NCBI GenBank assembly: GCA_022749755.1
Contig: CM040451.1
Span: 11,421,871-11,485,870 of the forward strand
Length of the DNA: 64,000 nucleotides
Direction: 5' to 3'
Origin: Azadirachta indica
Taxonomy: Eukaryota; Streptophyta; Magnoliopsida; Sapindales; Meliaceae
A program made the translations under genes and the position numbers. Under the pieces are notes generated by a model. The model searched no databases and was not told the origin of the DNA. It was given only the letters and a program-made list of their open reading frames with translations. Below, piece by piece: positions 26,685 to 40,263 of the stretch. Numbering within the stretch: position 1 is the stretch's first letter; the number at the start of each line of letters is the position of its first letter.

Positions 26685-26753
26685 GAGTCTCATTATCCAA
26701 GCCAAATCGGCACAGAAATTCTTTGCGGTGGCGAGCATTTTATAATATTGAAA

Positions 26754-27747
26754 ATGCCTGGGGTCGCAACTACAAGAATTAATGAATTAGAATTTCCCAA
26801 TCAACCAGTTGCCAGTTTATCGGATATGGACATGGTTTTCGGGTTTCTCGAAGACGGTGATGCGATTCCGGGGACTTTCACTGGCGATTCCTCACCGGAG
26901 AGTGAAGATTCATACGCAGAAGAAGATAACGAGAACGAAAACCACGACAGCGTTGAAGACGACAGAAAATTCTGGGAAACACAGCACCAGAATTTACATT
27001 CAACTTTGTGTAGGACAAGCTCTTTGGAGTCAAAGATAAGAAATGCTACAAAAGAAGCATTGAACGAGATACAAATGTCTGGAAACGTTTGTGCCTGCGG
27101 GAAATCGGAGGCCGTCGGAGCTTGCCGGAGTTGTTTGATGAGAGAAGTCTCCGGCCGGCTGAGAAATGCCGGTTATAACAGTGCCATTTGCAAATCCAAG
27201 TGGAGAAGCTCTCCGTATATTCCATCAGGTAAATACGGACGATCACACCTTTTTAATAAATTATCGTAATTTTGGTCATAATATCTAACGAGGAAGGTAA
27301 TATTATGCAGGCGAACATACGTTTATCGATGTTATAGACAATTCAAGCACAAAGAAAGGGGAGGTGAGGGTGATAATAGAGTTAAACTTTAGGGCAGAGT
27401 TTGAGATGGCTAGGGCAAACGAAGAATACAACAAATTAGTCCGCCGGTTGCCGGAAGTATTCGTCGGAAAAGTAGAAAGATTAACAAATGTGATAAAGAT
27501 GTTATGTACAGCAGCCAAAAAATGTATGAAGGAGAAGAAAATGCACATGGGCCCGTGGAGAAAACAAAGATACATGCAAGCAAAATGGCTTAGCCCGTGC
27601 GAAAGGACCACATCGATGCAAATCTTTTCAATGGGATATAATACTTCCGGCCGCTTGCCAAGGCCGAAGACCAGGGCGTCCATGTTAACGGTAGATTTGC
27701 TAGAGAAGTTGCCCAATATGCATTGTACAGCAGTTGAGGTTTTGTGA
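26754..27747 (+). CDS. DUF506 family protein (PDDEXK-like), 303 residues
   Basis: Member of the plant DUF506 family, annotated as PDDEXK-nuclease-like but without proven activity. Exon 1 is 26754-27228 and exon 2 is 27311-27747; the join (S-G, phase 1) gives 303 residues and TGA. An acidic Ser/Glu/Asp-rich N-terminus (about 35-75) with DMVFGFLEDGD precedes the core. The core has the Cys motif VCACGKSEAVGACRSC, then GYNSAICKSKW, and in exon 2 the family-typical HTFIDVID, VRVIIELNFRAEFEMARA and YNKLVRRLPEVFVGK. The E-L/F-R-A-E-F segment is the nuclease-fold-like part. The C-terminal part holds MHMGPWRKQRYMQAKWL. I reject the longer start at 26649 because a TATA box lies between the two ATGs. 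Some relatives respond to abscisic acid or phosphate supply. Confidence 0.9.
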
Positions 27748-30730
27748 TTGCGCTGAGGTCAGATTTAATCAAGGAATTATCCTAGTTGCAATTGTAAGCC
27801 TTTGAGGGTGGAGATTTATATTCTACCATATTTGTAGATTTATATATTTGACTTTTTAGAGTGTAAATATGGGGAAGATTAATGATCGAATGATCATAAA
27901 TAATGAAAACAATACTTTGCTTTCGATTTCCTGTTCTTTTTCATCGGCACGCGAAAAAAAGTAGATTCTTTTTCCAATTTTTACGTTTTCCTAATCTCGT
28001 ATATAATTTGCGTACATCAATGCATCCACAATCCTCTTGATTTGGGATTTGTGAGATTTCTTAATACATATATCTTAACACATGTACCATGTATTTAAAA
28101 ATTTAAGTGTTATTTTATTTCATTTACAAACAATCATGAATGTGTATTTATGAATCAAATTAAAGATCATATTTTTAAATAAGAGATTGCTCGTATCCAC
28201 AAACCAGCCTTCACGTTCATCCATGGTGTATTATCTCCTTGTCATGGAAACTTAATTGATCATTTAACCTAACGCGCGATAAGTTAATCCACGATTCCCC
28301 ATTAGTTAATTTAACAGTGTTAGTTCTTTTCTTTATGTGAATTATTCTTTTGATTGAAAGTTTTGTTAATCTAGTTTATTATTATTATTTAATTAGGGGC
28401 CTTTATACCAATCCACTAGAATCTTAAAGTTTTTCACTTGCATCGAAAAATTATGAAAATTTAAAACCCACTTTTTGGGTGACAATCACTGTCCTATCGT
28501 TGAGAAATCTTTTAGGGTTAGATAGGCTTAACCGACCCAGATTTTTTAAAAAGAATGATTATAAATCTAATTTCATTTGTTTCTAATATTTCTTCGAAAG
28601 CGAAACCATATATCAGCATGAACCCATACCGCTTGTTAAAACTACTACTAGTAGTAGTAGTAGTGGCTCAAGATCCAAGCACCGTCGCTGCCTGTGTGGG
28701 CTCAGGCTTGTCTTGCTACGACATTCGGCTTGCCTGCTATTACTGGTATTTGACAATTGACAATTGACAATTGACACAACTCACCGCTGAAAGCAGTACG
28801 TATGTCTTATTTTCAAATTTCATTTTCAATCGTTCTATCCTGCTACTCTTTTTCCTGACCCCTGACTCTAAGAAAAATCGACGGAGTCGGACTCAGCGGT
28901 GTTGACGATTAGTGTAGGGCAAAGAAGCCACGTAGAGAATTAACACGAATATGATGGCATGTTGTGTTGACAATATTGATCAATTTTCGTGAATTTGGAA
29001 AATTCGGGTTATGGACCCTCATTATATAAATGGGTTAAGCCCAAAAGAAGTACAAAGCCAAAATAATGGGCTTCATGTAACTAAGCCTCATTTAACAATT
29101 TTGATCAATGAGCCCAAGAGAGTAAGCAAACCAAACTTGATTGGGCCCACGAAGGGAAAATCCAGCGCCACTAGTTGCTTCAGTAATTGGATGCATCTAA
29201 TTGAAGGCATTGGGCTCAGACCGAACATTGTTTGATTGAGAAGAACAAGGAGAGTGTGAAATTCAACTTTTCATAAAAATGAAAAATATTGCATTGATTG
29301 CGTAACGCTTTTAAAATAGTTAACTCAACCTCATCCAAATTTATTTATCAAGTCATTCTCTAATTAAGATCAAAACAATATGCCTCATTCAAACAAAACA
29401 AAACAAAATAAATCTTTTTGTTACTTACATAACTATTAAAATTAACATTTAAAAGAAAATCTTTTGCAATAATTTTTTTGTTTAAAAATATGACATAAAT
29501 ATAAGTATTTTTTTGTTAATTAAAAAAGAATTTAATAGTTCAACAAATCGGCATGCACTAACAATAGCAACATTCTATATTTAATATATAGACATAAACG
29601 TTGTTTTATGATAAGGCAATAAAGTTAAACATCTTTCATTTAAATGCATGCACAAAATAACAAAATACGCAAAATCATGCCATATCATATCATACCTATA
29701 AATTCCTATCCACCACCAAAAAAAAAAAAATTTCCAAAAACAAAACGCAAGTAAGTATCCGTGCGAGCCGTACCATCCCGCACCATAGACCCGCACATTC
29801 TCTTATTCTCTCTGATAATGACACTTGGATTCCCGCGGGTCCCACCACATTATGATATCACATAAAACATTTATTTTTCTTTCTCCTTTAATCAAAATTC
29901 TGTCCTCCGCCTTTATTGACTTTCTCTCTGCGGTCCCCCACTTCCACCTTCTCCCTTACCTGGGCCCCACCCAAGCCAAAATATCAGGTCAACTGAATCT
30001 ACGGTCTCTGTCTCTTATACGAATACGTATTTTGTTACTACTTGTTTTTAGTTGAAAAATAAAAAATGTAATCGTTTGGCAGGGATTTTATCAGCGGCAG
30101 TAACGAAAACAAAAAGATTCTGTCTTTGTTCACAGCATCTATATCTAATTAGATGCTCCTAAACCCTTCAAATTTAAAAAGGCAATTATTTTTTTCCCCC
30201 TCTCAAAGTTAGAAAACGCCACCGTCCTATGGTAGGTATTATGTACCTCATTTCTGGTATATTATGTACTGGCTGGTACTCTGATTGGACTTTTTAATTT
30301 TTATTGTTTATGTGTACGTGTAAGGTGATACGTGCATCTGGGTATTTGGTATTTTTCATTATTCTAATGGTTTTATGATTGTTTTGACACAACGATTGTT
30401 TTTTTCTGTGTTTAATGGAGGTTGTAATCATGGGTGTTTCTTTATTTTTTAATATAATCGAATTGAGTTGCGGGTGCTTTTTTCTATTACCATTTTCTTG
30501 CTTGTTTTGTGGGTCTGTTATTTGTGTTTCATACTTTTTCTTTTTTCTTTGGTTTTTCTAATAGTTGATTTGTTTATTTGGGTTTCCTCTGCTGTGTGTG
30601 GGATTTTCCAGGCTCTTAAGGAAGGTGGTGTTTGACTTTGAAGGGAAAAAAAAAAAAAAAAAGAAAACAAGATTGTCTTGCAGGTGAAGGGTTTGGTTGT
30701 GAACTTGTGATCAGGTCTGGGTTAGCTTCC
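27748..30730. other. Intergenic region and promoter side of the Raf-like kinase
   Basis: It holds a TTGACAA repeat (28750-28777), a CTA/GTA triplet run near 28650-28674, a cluster of GCCCA/TGGGC motifs (29039-29215), and T/C-rich DNA from about 29870 that probably leads into the kinase transcript. A GTAGGT donor near 30233 and acceptors near 30612 or 30684 suggest a leader intron. The small open frame at 28555-28767 begins in a repeat and is not supported. Confidence 0.45.
28750..28777. repeat. Heptamer tandem repeat TTGACAA x3 plus TTGACAC
   Basis: Four consecutive seven-base units, the last ending in C. Each contains the TTGAC core shared with W-boxes, although the full W-box (TTGACC/T) is not met. 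Confidence 0.9.
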
Positions 30731-31117
30731 ATGGTCTCAAAGGTTTCTCCGTGTTATGGGATTTGATGGGTTTCAAGGGATTTTGATTCTGATGGAGATT
30801 AGATTGGGGTCGATGCCGGTCTCTTTTCTGATTGGTCTTATTCATCATTTTGATTGGTTTTCTTGAATTTTAGAGAATTCAAAATTTGATTGTCAGTGCT
30901 CTACTGTTGATGGGTTTGAAGAAATTTGATATCTTCAACTGTGTAAATTATATAGGATTGTTTGAGGAATACACTCTTGATATTAAGATTCCTTCTACTT
31001 CTCAGCTGAAGAAGGAAGGAAAAAGGGAGAAGAAGATTAGGAATATTTCTGGGTAGACGTTCGTTTAGAATTTCAACATTCAAGTTCTGTATTACTGGGA
31101 AAATATAAAAGAAAGAA
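30731..31117 (+). promoter_or_regulatory. Probable 5' leader of the Raf-like kinase with upstream ORFs
   Basis: Several ATGs precede the main start at 31118. One uORF at 30731-30766 encodes 11 residues; a second at 30756-30866 encodes 36 residues and overlaps it in another frame. If transcribed, these would limit translation of the kinase. Leader identity is inferred from the splice-like acceptor at about 30684 and the absence of any other gene. Confidence 0.4.
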
Positions 31118-33999
31118 ATGGCGGATGAATCTAATTCTTGGATTAGGAGGACCAAGTTTTCTCACACAGTTTGTCATAGATTGGATTCATCAAGATTGGC
31201 CTCTCTTCCTTTCGCTTTACGAGAAGGGACTGCTGGATTGAAATCAAGGCCTCGAGCAGCTTCTTCTAATCAGAAATCAGTTCGCACTGATGAACAAGTT
31301 CAGCTGAATCCTAACACCAGTTTCCATCAGAAATCATTTCCCAGTGATGCGCAAGTTCAGCTAAAACCTACCACAAACAGGCTCAGATCTTTGTCTCCAC
31401 TTCCTGAAACACCTCTTCCTGATACATTCAAGGAAGCAAGGCATGCTACCAGAAGATTTTCAACTCCAGTTCCAAGGAGAAAAGAATTGGATAAGGGTTT
31501 GATGGGCAAGTTGTCACATAAACAATCCCGTCATGAGACCAAGTCATCATCCAATTCACATAGTACTAGCCCTCTCAAGCACTTGGGTTCTTTGAGGGTT
31601 GGTGATAGATACAAGGGCAGAAAGGAATCAGCTTGGACCAAGTATTTTGACCATGGTGGAGGCAGGGTGAATGCCGTGGATGCGTCAGATGAACATAGTG
31701 TTGACCTCTCCCAGCTCTTTCTTGGGCTCAGGTTTGCTCATGGGGCGCATAGCCGGCTTTACCATGGGATATATAAGGATGAGCCTGTTGCTGTGAAGAT
31801 TATCAGGGTACCAGATGATGATGAAAATGGAACCTTGGCAGCTCGATTAGAGAAACAATTCAATCGAGAAGTTACTCTTTTATCTCGGTTTCACCATCCA
31901 AATGTCATAAAGGTGACAAAATTTCTTCGTTTCCCTTTTCATTTGTTTTTGGTTATTCAAGTATTTAGCTTTTCTAGATGAATTTGAGAATTTGTGTTTA
32001 TTTATATTTGTTTCGGAACTAAACTACTCAACTGTGGATTTTTGAAAACCATGGATAACTCTTGAATCATGGGCAAAAATATAATTGTCATTTTTCTGGC
32101 CAAGACTACCTTCATTGGCAGGTTTGAGGTTAACTGCCTTGTGAATCCATTCTTATGTGTGTTATTTGTCTGATAAACAGTTTGTAGCTGCTTGTAAAAA
32201 GCCACCAGTATATTGTGTCATCACAGAATATCTGTCAGAGGGATCCTTGAGAGCGTACTTGCATAAACTGGAGCATAAATCTCTCCCCTTACAAAAATTG
32301 ATTGCAATTGCTCTGGATATTGCACGCGGGATGCAATACATTCACTCTCAAGGAGTCATTCATCGAGATCTTAAGCCTGAGAACGTCCTTATTGATCAAG
32401 AATTCCACCTGAAAGTTGCTGATTTTGGTATAGCTTGTGAGGAAGTGTACTGTGATTTATTGGCTGATGACCCAGGAACTTATCGTTGGATGGCACCTGA
32501 GATGATTAAACACAAATCCTATGGACGAAAGGTTGACGTGTACAGTTTTGGACTCATCTTGTGGGAAATGGTGGCTGGAACAATCCCATATGAGGAGATG
32601 AATCCAATCCAAGCTGCTTTTGCAGTAGTGAATAAGGTGCATTTCGTGCATCTCATATATAAATTTGTGTGGATTTATGATTGCATATATGTCTATTTCA
32701 TCTGAATTCATCATTCTATTAGCTCCTTTGATTTAGCATAATATTTTGTGAACGGTATCTTTAGACTCTTCGTGAATAAATTCCTGTGTCAACACTAATA
32801 TTGCCCACTTTCAACGTTTCGTTTCTTTTTCGGATTCTTTTGGCGTTGGAGATAGAAAGAATACAGTACCTTGTTAGAATCAACTCTCAGATGAATCATG
32901 TCCTGTGTGTTGTTTATTAGAGAATAAGCCTGAAGTGTAATCAAAACAAGCAGTAGTATGCAAGTGCACCAAATATCTTGATCAGTTTAGCTGACTAATC
33001 TTCACAGTTGTCTGATGTTCATGATGATTAACTTCTTTTGGCAATTTTATCCTGCTGTAAGATATACTTTATTTGTTGGAAAACACATTCAATCTGCATT
33101 AGCATTTTAGTATGTTAACGAACAGGAAAAATAGAAAAAGAATCTTTGCTTGGGTTCAATGCGGAACTGGAATAATTATATTTCATGACATTTGTCAGAA
33201 AAAATCGTAGTTGTGATATATTTGATTTTTCCAAGGCATTCATCAGAAGTTGTCTTTAAAATCATAAGATCAATTGATCCAATTATGCAATCGGATATAG
33301 ATTCACCTTATTCTCCATGATACAAATAGATCAATGATAAAGTGCGTTCATACTGTGTTAATTTTTTGTTTTTGCTTTGCTGATGAGCATGAGTGATTGT
33401 ATTTGTTTGCAACATTTCCATTTCTTCATCACTGAAGGTGTGTTCAACAAATCTCGTAAAATTGCTGGTGGACTGAATTTCTGGGATAATATTTTAAACA
33501 GGAAATTGTTTAAAGGCTCAAGTATATAAAAGTATCTTATTTTTTGGCTTTGCCACTTTGGTAATAGAACGGTTTGTTACTAAATTTTTAAATTTTGTCT
33601 TGATTAATGTGAAACATCAAGTTATCAATAGTTACATCATTGATTGTTATATTGGTGATCTAACATCATTGACGTTTCTTTCTTTTTCAGAATTCGCGAC
33701 CTGTTATCCCCGGAGATTGTCCACCAGCCATGGGAGCTTTAATTGAGCAATGTTGGTCCTTGAAACCAGAGCACAGGCCCGAGTTCTGGCATATTGTGAA
33801 AGTGTTGGAGCAATTTGAGATTTCACTTGCTCGTGACGGAACGCTGAATCTGGTACAAAACCCAACTTGCCAAGATCATAAGAAAGGGCTCCTTCACTGG
33901 ATTCAAAAACTTGGTCCCATGCATCCTCATGCCTCACCAATGCCTATGCCTATGCCAATGCCTATGCCAATGCCTATGCCTAAACCTAAATTCACATGA
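31118..33999 (+). CDS. Raf-like serine/threonine-protein kinase (group C, HT1-like), 519 residues
   Basis: Cytosolic protein kinase of the plant Raf-like MAPKKK group C, close to Arabidopsis At5g58950/At3g46930 (RAF43) in my memory. Exons 31118-31912, 32181-32636 and 33691-33999 join in phase 0 to 265+152+102 residues. The N-terminus WIRRTKFSHTVCHRLDSS is characteristic of this subgroup; a basic Ser/Pro-rich region follows to about 190. The kinase starts near 205 with DLSQLFLGLRFAHGAHSRLYHG, Lys in VAVKII, then HRDLKPENVLID, VADFGIA, GTYRWMAPEMI and the end motif RPEFWHIVKVLEQFE. Catalytic residues are present. The C-terminus carries an unusual Met-Pro repeat (from nucleotides 33937-33984) before KPKFT. 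Upstream ORFs lie in the leader. Confidence 0.92.
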
Positions 34000-36900
34000 A
34001 TCTTCCTTATGACCTGGCTTTTGTAGTGTCACCGGGTCAATTGTAATTAAAAGGTTCGTTCGTAGGCCTCCTTATTTGTACTCTATTGCAAATTCATGTG
34101 AAAGGGAATGAAGAGATTGTTAGGCATGCTTTCGAAGTGAAATGTCTTTGCTTTTCAATTATACGTACACAGCAAATGATCATCAATTTAGTTTCTGGAA
34201 AAAATCGATATTGGGTTAGAAAAAGCGTTTTTTAAAGGCCGTTGGGAGTGTTCCTTTTGGAAGATTTTTTTTTATGTATACTGGTTTTAACTGCTTATAT
34301 TTTCTATGTATATAAAACAATGTCCTATTTATTTTCTGTTTATGTCTCCTTTAATTCCCCATTTTTTACATCCACGCATTAAAGAATCGTTGTGATTTTC
34401 GCTGCCGGAGTTCTTTAAGTGCTCATGTTTGCATCCTATTAATAGGTCTCTTAAAGTTTGCACGATGCTAAGGAGGAGTGATCCATGAGTTGCAATTACC
34501 TATCGACAATGGTGAAGCATTTATGCTGAGTTAGTAAATGTGTTAGCGAATTCATTATTTTTAGGTTTGGTTATTTATTATGTTTTACTTGGCACGCGAG
34601 TTCCACGAAACTCTCCTGAGGATTCCAGTAAGTGGCCTCATATATCATTTTGTTTTAGTTTATTGTATCATGTAGTATACAGTGATAACGCTGTTGTGCC
34701 TGACTCTCTTGCATGCTACTTAACTCTGAACATGAAGTCATGGTTACATTTACTCTTAATCTTCAATTCTTTTGCTAGTCATGGTCTCACTGATGTGTTG
34801 TGTTCTCTTGCATGTGTTAATCTTTTGCTAGTGGGTCCTTCATATTCATTTCTTTAATCTGTTTCTGTTTTGTTATGGCATTTCGTATCATATCTTCCGC
34901 TACAATTTCAATCCATATAATCCTTCTCACTAGTCATATCACTTTTTTGATTGAACCATGTATGATGAATACAACTGTGGACCGTTGTTTCATTGCATAA
35001 CTGATTTGACCATCGCATGTAGCTTCACTTGAACTTTCTTTCCTAGATGCATGCATTCAATCTTGCTTTAGCAGTTGGTTCAATGGAGCTGAGTTTTTAC
35101 TCATTTTGAATAAGAACAGCAGCATAGATTTTTTCATGCAAATGTACACATTTGACAGTGCAACTTCATATCCTACACATAATTCTATTTCTTCTGTTAG
35201 TTTGTTGACTGCATCAACTTTATGGATGCATGAATTTACGAATGAAAAAGCAGGGAAAGTCGATGCCTTAATAATTCTCACGTTCTGCCCGTGTCTATCC
35301 CATGAAAATTTGGAAGTGGATCATTCAATCCTGTATAAAGTAGATACCTTCATATGCCTTCTATATCACATCATGTATTTGCATGAAATGGGCCATCTGG
35401 AATTTGCTAGTCTCTATTACATTAAACGATTGGGCCTTCATTTATGTTTTCTCACAATTTTGTAACCGTAATCTCTATGAGGTAAAATGAGGTAAAATAC
35501 CCCAACATTTATTGCTTCTACGAGTTTGTTGAGGATATATTCAAATATTGAAAGGCCATATTAATGGCGTTCAGACTCAGCTACCATGAATGAAGAAGAA
35601 GAAGACCAGTTCTGGAGGTTGGTGACTGTTTGTTTGTATTTATGTATGTATGTATGTATGTATGTTACCGTGCTCATATATATCTGGTTTCTGAGTTAAA
35701 TAGACACGCATTGGTTCTATAATTTTCAAAGGAAAAAGTCAATTAATTTCACAATCAAATATTTTTAGTATTCATGAATTGATTATTTCTTTTTTCAATG
35801 GTTTTAATTTGACCAACGTTATCTTATTCTCAGGATCAGTTGGTAGATTCAATGTAAATCATAAACAAAATGTGGTGCACATTGAAGTGACTAATAACAT
35901 AAGATGGCTTATTACTATTATAATTTCCGATGATGTAGTCAAATTTGACTTGGTTTTCTGATACCTGTAAGGGTTGCATTGGCCCTAACCTAAACATGAA
36001 AATCTTAAACTTTTGAAAGATTCCAGTGAAGCCAACAACCATACTCCTATGTAATTGTAGGAATTGGATCTCTCATAATCTCCACCTCCTTCAACCTTGT
36101 TAAATCAATTCTGTAAATTCAATACCAATAGTTCTTTACCAGCCCAACAATAATGGTTCTTTAAAAAGGGAACATTGGAAAGAAATAAATGTATATTTTG
36201 GAGGATAAAGAGAAGATTGAGGCCATATATATATATATATATATATATATGGAATGTACTTTAGTTTTGTGCATATATTCTTTGGTCCCAAATTAGTGGT
36301 AGACTTTGACTCCCCACAATCAACTTTAATGGGATATGTGAACAAATCAACTTTATGGGATGTACATCTATCGACTAAATAAATGGTAAAAAATGTGTGA
36401 TGAACGTGGATCCTTTTCGCCCTAGCTTACCAAACTAGATAGTACATAATAGAAACTAATATTATTTTATTTTTAACTTTAGATTCTAAAACTGCTTCAA
36501 TCATAGGCTTACAAATGGACACTTTTTATTAGTGAATTCATTCAGCTCAAATACTAATTAAGATATGAAAATGATGAAATTAAGGTATCCTTTTTTTTTT
36601 TTATTTAAAATTTAAAAATAACTAAAATATAAATTTAATTAAAATTTAAATTTGAATGATACGTTTATTTTTTATTTTAAAATATTTAAAAATAAGTACT
36701 AAATTATTTATTTTGATAAAATAAAAAAATTTAAAAATTATTCTTTAATGTATATACCCTTTTAAAAATAATATATTATATATATATAATAATTTTGATT
36801 ATATTAACATAATAATAAATAAAAAAATTACTAGATTATATTAGTATGTATATTATTTATTTATTTGATTTATAATTTTTTTAAAAAATAATTTGTAATC

Positions 36901-39900
36901 GATGATATAAAAATCAATAAAAATTAAATAAAAATAATATCATATTGTAATATACTTGTAATTATATAAATATATAAATTTATTATAATAATTAAAATAT
37001 AAAATAAAATAAAATATTAAAAAACAAATATAAGAGACTCACGATAAAAAAGAAATACGTTAAAAATAGTTAAGTATAATTTTAATTTTGTCAGTAAATA
37101 AATTAATAAAATAAAGATATTTTTAAAAAATAAAAATATAAAATTATTCAGATATTCGTTTGTTAAAATTTTTAATTTTGATGATATTAAAAAAATTTTA
37201 ATAAACATTTACATATAAATTAAAAAATAAATGATTTTTAAATATTTGAATAAATATATTAAGATTTGTGGGAAAAAAAAAAAAAAAAAAAAGGACTCCT
37301 AACATGGATTTGACCATTGCCCCTTTCCCTCGTCTACTCCTAACCACTTGCATAGAATACTAGAGTGGTTTTTTATAATCGTTTTAATTGTTTTTATAAA
37401 AATTGATTGATGTGAAAGTTTTTTATGGGCATTTGAGAATAAGATTGGTTTGATTGTAATAATGGTGTTTCGATTTTGAGTACAATTAAAAATGAAAAAG
37501 AGAAAAGAAAAAAAAGAATTGGTTTTATCTACACATAATTTTGACTAGTTTTATGAATATTGTAGGTATGTATATGTATTTATCAGCTGTGTCATATTAT
37601 GAAAAAAAAAAAAAAAAAGTGAAGAAATGATAACTCCAGAAGAGATTTGAGATAATTTAAGAAAAATAAGGAGGTATCAGAACATTGGACGAAAACTGAT
37701 CACGGCCATTCTTCTTGACGACCAGTACAACTACCAATCGCATGAAAACAAGATTTAGAAAACATTTTCTGGAAACATACACATTCTCTTGGACAAGAAG
37801 GAAAGAGAATATAACTAGTGTCATTTTAACGACAAACAAGCAAATTATATGCAATGGGTAGAATGAAGAAGACAGAAGAAAGGTGGAAGGAGAATCATGG
37901 TTGGTGAATGAAACCATTAATGTAGCTAACTACTCATGATCATCTAGCTGGCTGGGTCCCAGGACTTGGATTTCTTTTATATCCCATTGGTGTTCTGATA
38001 GCTAAAGCTAAAGCACCAACTTCAAGCAGTTCTAAAGGAGGGTGGTGTCCCAAGTGCTTGCTTTTCGCACCACTGAGCCTTTGTTGGAAAAAAATGACTT
38101 ATGACTTATCTCTGTGTTGTTAATCGTTTAAAAGCAGGGGCTTGATTATTTTTTGTTGCTTCATTAATTGTACTCTTCTAATCGGTGGAGAAAATTATAA
38201 TCACACACTATTACTAATTGCTTGTCTGATATGTAGTACTTGGATTTCACACTCACCCACATTCAACAACAACTCAAATCTCACTTTATAAATCTCCCAC
38301 TAAGATTGGTTTCTTGAAAGTGAGAAATGAATTGTCCTTGAAAAGATTACAAGTCATTGTTTTGCATGCCCACCTTTGTTCACTAGCTAGCAGAAACCCT
38401 ACCCCGTAACATATACATATACATATATATATATATATATATGCATATACAACATCCAATATATATCCCTTCAAAGAGATTTGTCAATTGATTGCACATA
38501 TACACTCTAAAAGATTGTAAACAGTGGAAGCAACCATTTGTGTTTATAATAAGGCAAGAAATGAAAAGACAGGCATTAAAGTTTTGAGAGTCAAGGACAA
38601 TTAAACGTCAGTTAGACGAAAAGAACAGTGTGATATAAGCTAAGAATTGGCAATGTCCCCTCCTTTCACACACAGGGAAAGCAAAGCGATAAACCCCAAC
38701 ATCTATGGTCTGTTTTTGGTGAAGATTTGAAAGCAAGAATATGTGTCCGATTCTCTCGTCAATACATACACACCACAAAATTCAAAGTAACACATGTGGC
38801 CCGTTCATAATCTCTAAGATGAGTCTCGTCTTTTTCAAATCAATCCCTATCCATATCTGAAACCACATGTCCCTGCTTCTGCCTCTGGTAATTAGACCCA
38901 AAGTTACTTTAAGACTAGTTTATATTTTTCACTGTTTCCCATTTAGTGTTGCTACCAGTGTTGACGTTTTGCGTTTTGCGCTTCAATGGAAACCACACGC
39001 AAAGCCATCCTGTGCATGCCTATGCCTACATGTGAATGCTAAATATTAGGGTTTTGATTGATTGATTGATTGATTTATTTATTTATTTATAACCTGGCTG
39101 TAATTAATGCTGCAACATCGGGTTATCTTCAGTCTACGCCCTCTCGTCAACCACGTGTTGCATGGAATCGGAACCGGCCAATCAGCAGCCATTACTAATG
39201 GCCTGTCGGTTAAGATAAGATTAAGGAGACTAGATTTAATTAATTAAAGACTACTAATTAAGCACAGAAAGTAAAATCATTAAACACGAGTAGCAATATT
39301 CGTTGTACTCATCATGCAGATATCCCACGTTTTTCTACATACACAGTAAAAAATGGCTTCCGTATTCTGCGTAGCTTTGCCCTCTTTTATGTTTATCATT
39401 GTGATAAAAACTTTTGATATTGAAATTGATTGAAAATTTTCTGAGTGGTAGATGTTCGCAATGTGGTGATATCAATAAATTAATTAATAAATTCACTTTA
39501 TAAAACACTTCTAAAAGCTATACGAGCTGAGCTCTTCGCCATAGCTGGTTGATTCGTGCGAGGAATTGCGAGGTAATTTGATAATTAGATTTGTTATCAT
39601 GTGATCTTAGCATCATCTTATTGACTAACCTCCACTCTAAAGTATATGTTTTCTCTAAAGTATGTGTGTTGTTGACAAAATTAATTGCTAGAGATATGAT
39701 TTCAAACAAACTAATTACACCATTGATTATATATATATATATATATATGCCGGGTATTATTTCAATTTCCATTAATAATTAGTGTTATGAATATTCTTTA
39801 GTCGGAAATCCTTGAAAACTATGAAAATTGATTGCGTACATATTGAAATTATTTTGCAATTTGATTTCTATCAAATTTTATAGTCAAATTTGGGCAAAGG

Positions 39901-40263
39901 AATTAACAAGTTTGTGATGATTGTGATCCTGAAAATCAAGCTGATTATGTAATAATAACAATTTATATATGACAATATGTGCAAGTTTAATTGGTTTTGT
40001 CCGTACAGTCATCAGTCGTGGTTTAATCAAATATATGTATGTACTTTTATATATATGGTTAGAGCCGAAATTCATACTGTAAAAAAAGACAGTCCAAGTT
40101 GTGCCCACATGCAGTCCCCACCACCTTCACAAATCAGCAAACTTTTTCCAGTAGCATCTCATGATAGTAATTGTCTTTGCCTTTTCTTTTCCACGATAAA
40201 ACCCCTGCTGCAAAAGTATATTGACGACCAGCTCAAGTGTGAGGTATCCACAGAAATATCTCG
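34000..40263. other. Large AT-rich intergenic region
   Basis: About 6.3 kb between the Raf-like kinase and the bHLH gene. It holds a (TATG)n run near 35640-35666, (AT)n tracts near 36225-36250, 38422-38441 and 39729-39747, an extremely AT-rich block at 36580-37260, poly(A) near 37272-37292 and 37602-37618, and a TTGA/TTTA repeat near 39054-39090. Open frames at 34540-34857 and 35106-35465 look like chance; they show no domain or splice logic. Confidence 0.5.
36580..37260. repeat. Extremely AT-rich low-complexity block
   Basis: Nearly all A and T, with recurring AAATATTTAAAAAT and ATTATTTATTT-like words. It could be a degraded transposon or a matrix-attachment-like region. No terminal repeats could be fixed by eye. 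Confidence 0.6.

Noticed and set aside
26649..26753. In-frame N-terminal extension of the DUF506 protein from ATG 26649
   Set aside because: A G-box and TATA box lie at 26638-26684, so this ATG is probably upstream of transcription; the extension is not family-like.
34540..35465. Open frames of 105 and 119 codons downstream of the Raf-like kinase
   Set aside because: AT-rich chance frames without domain, signal or splice support.
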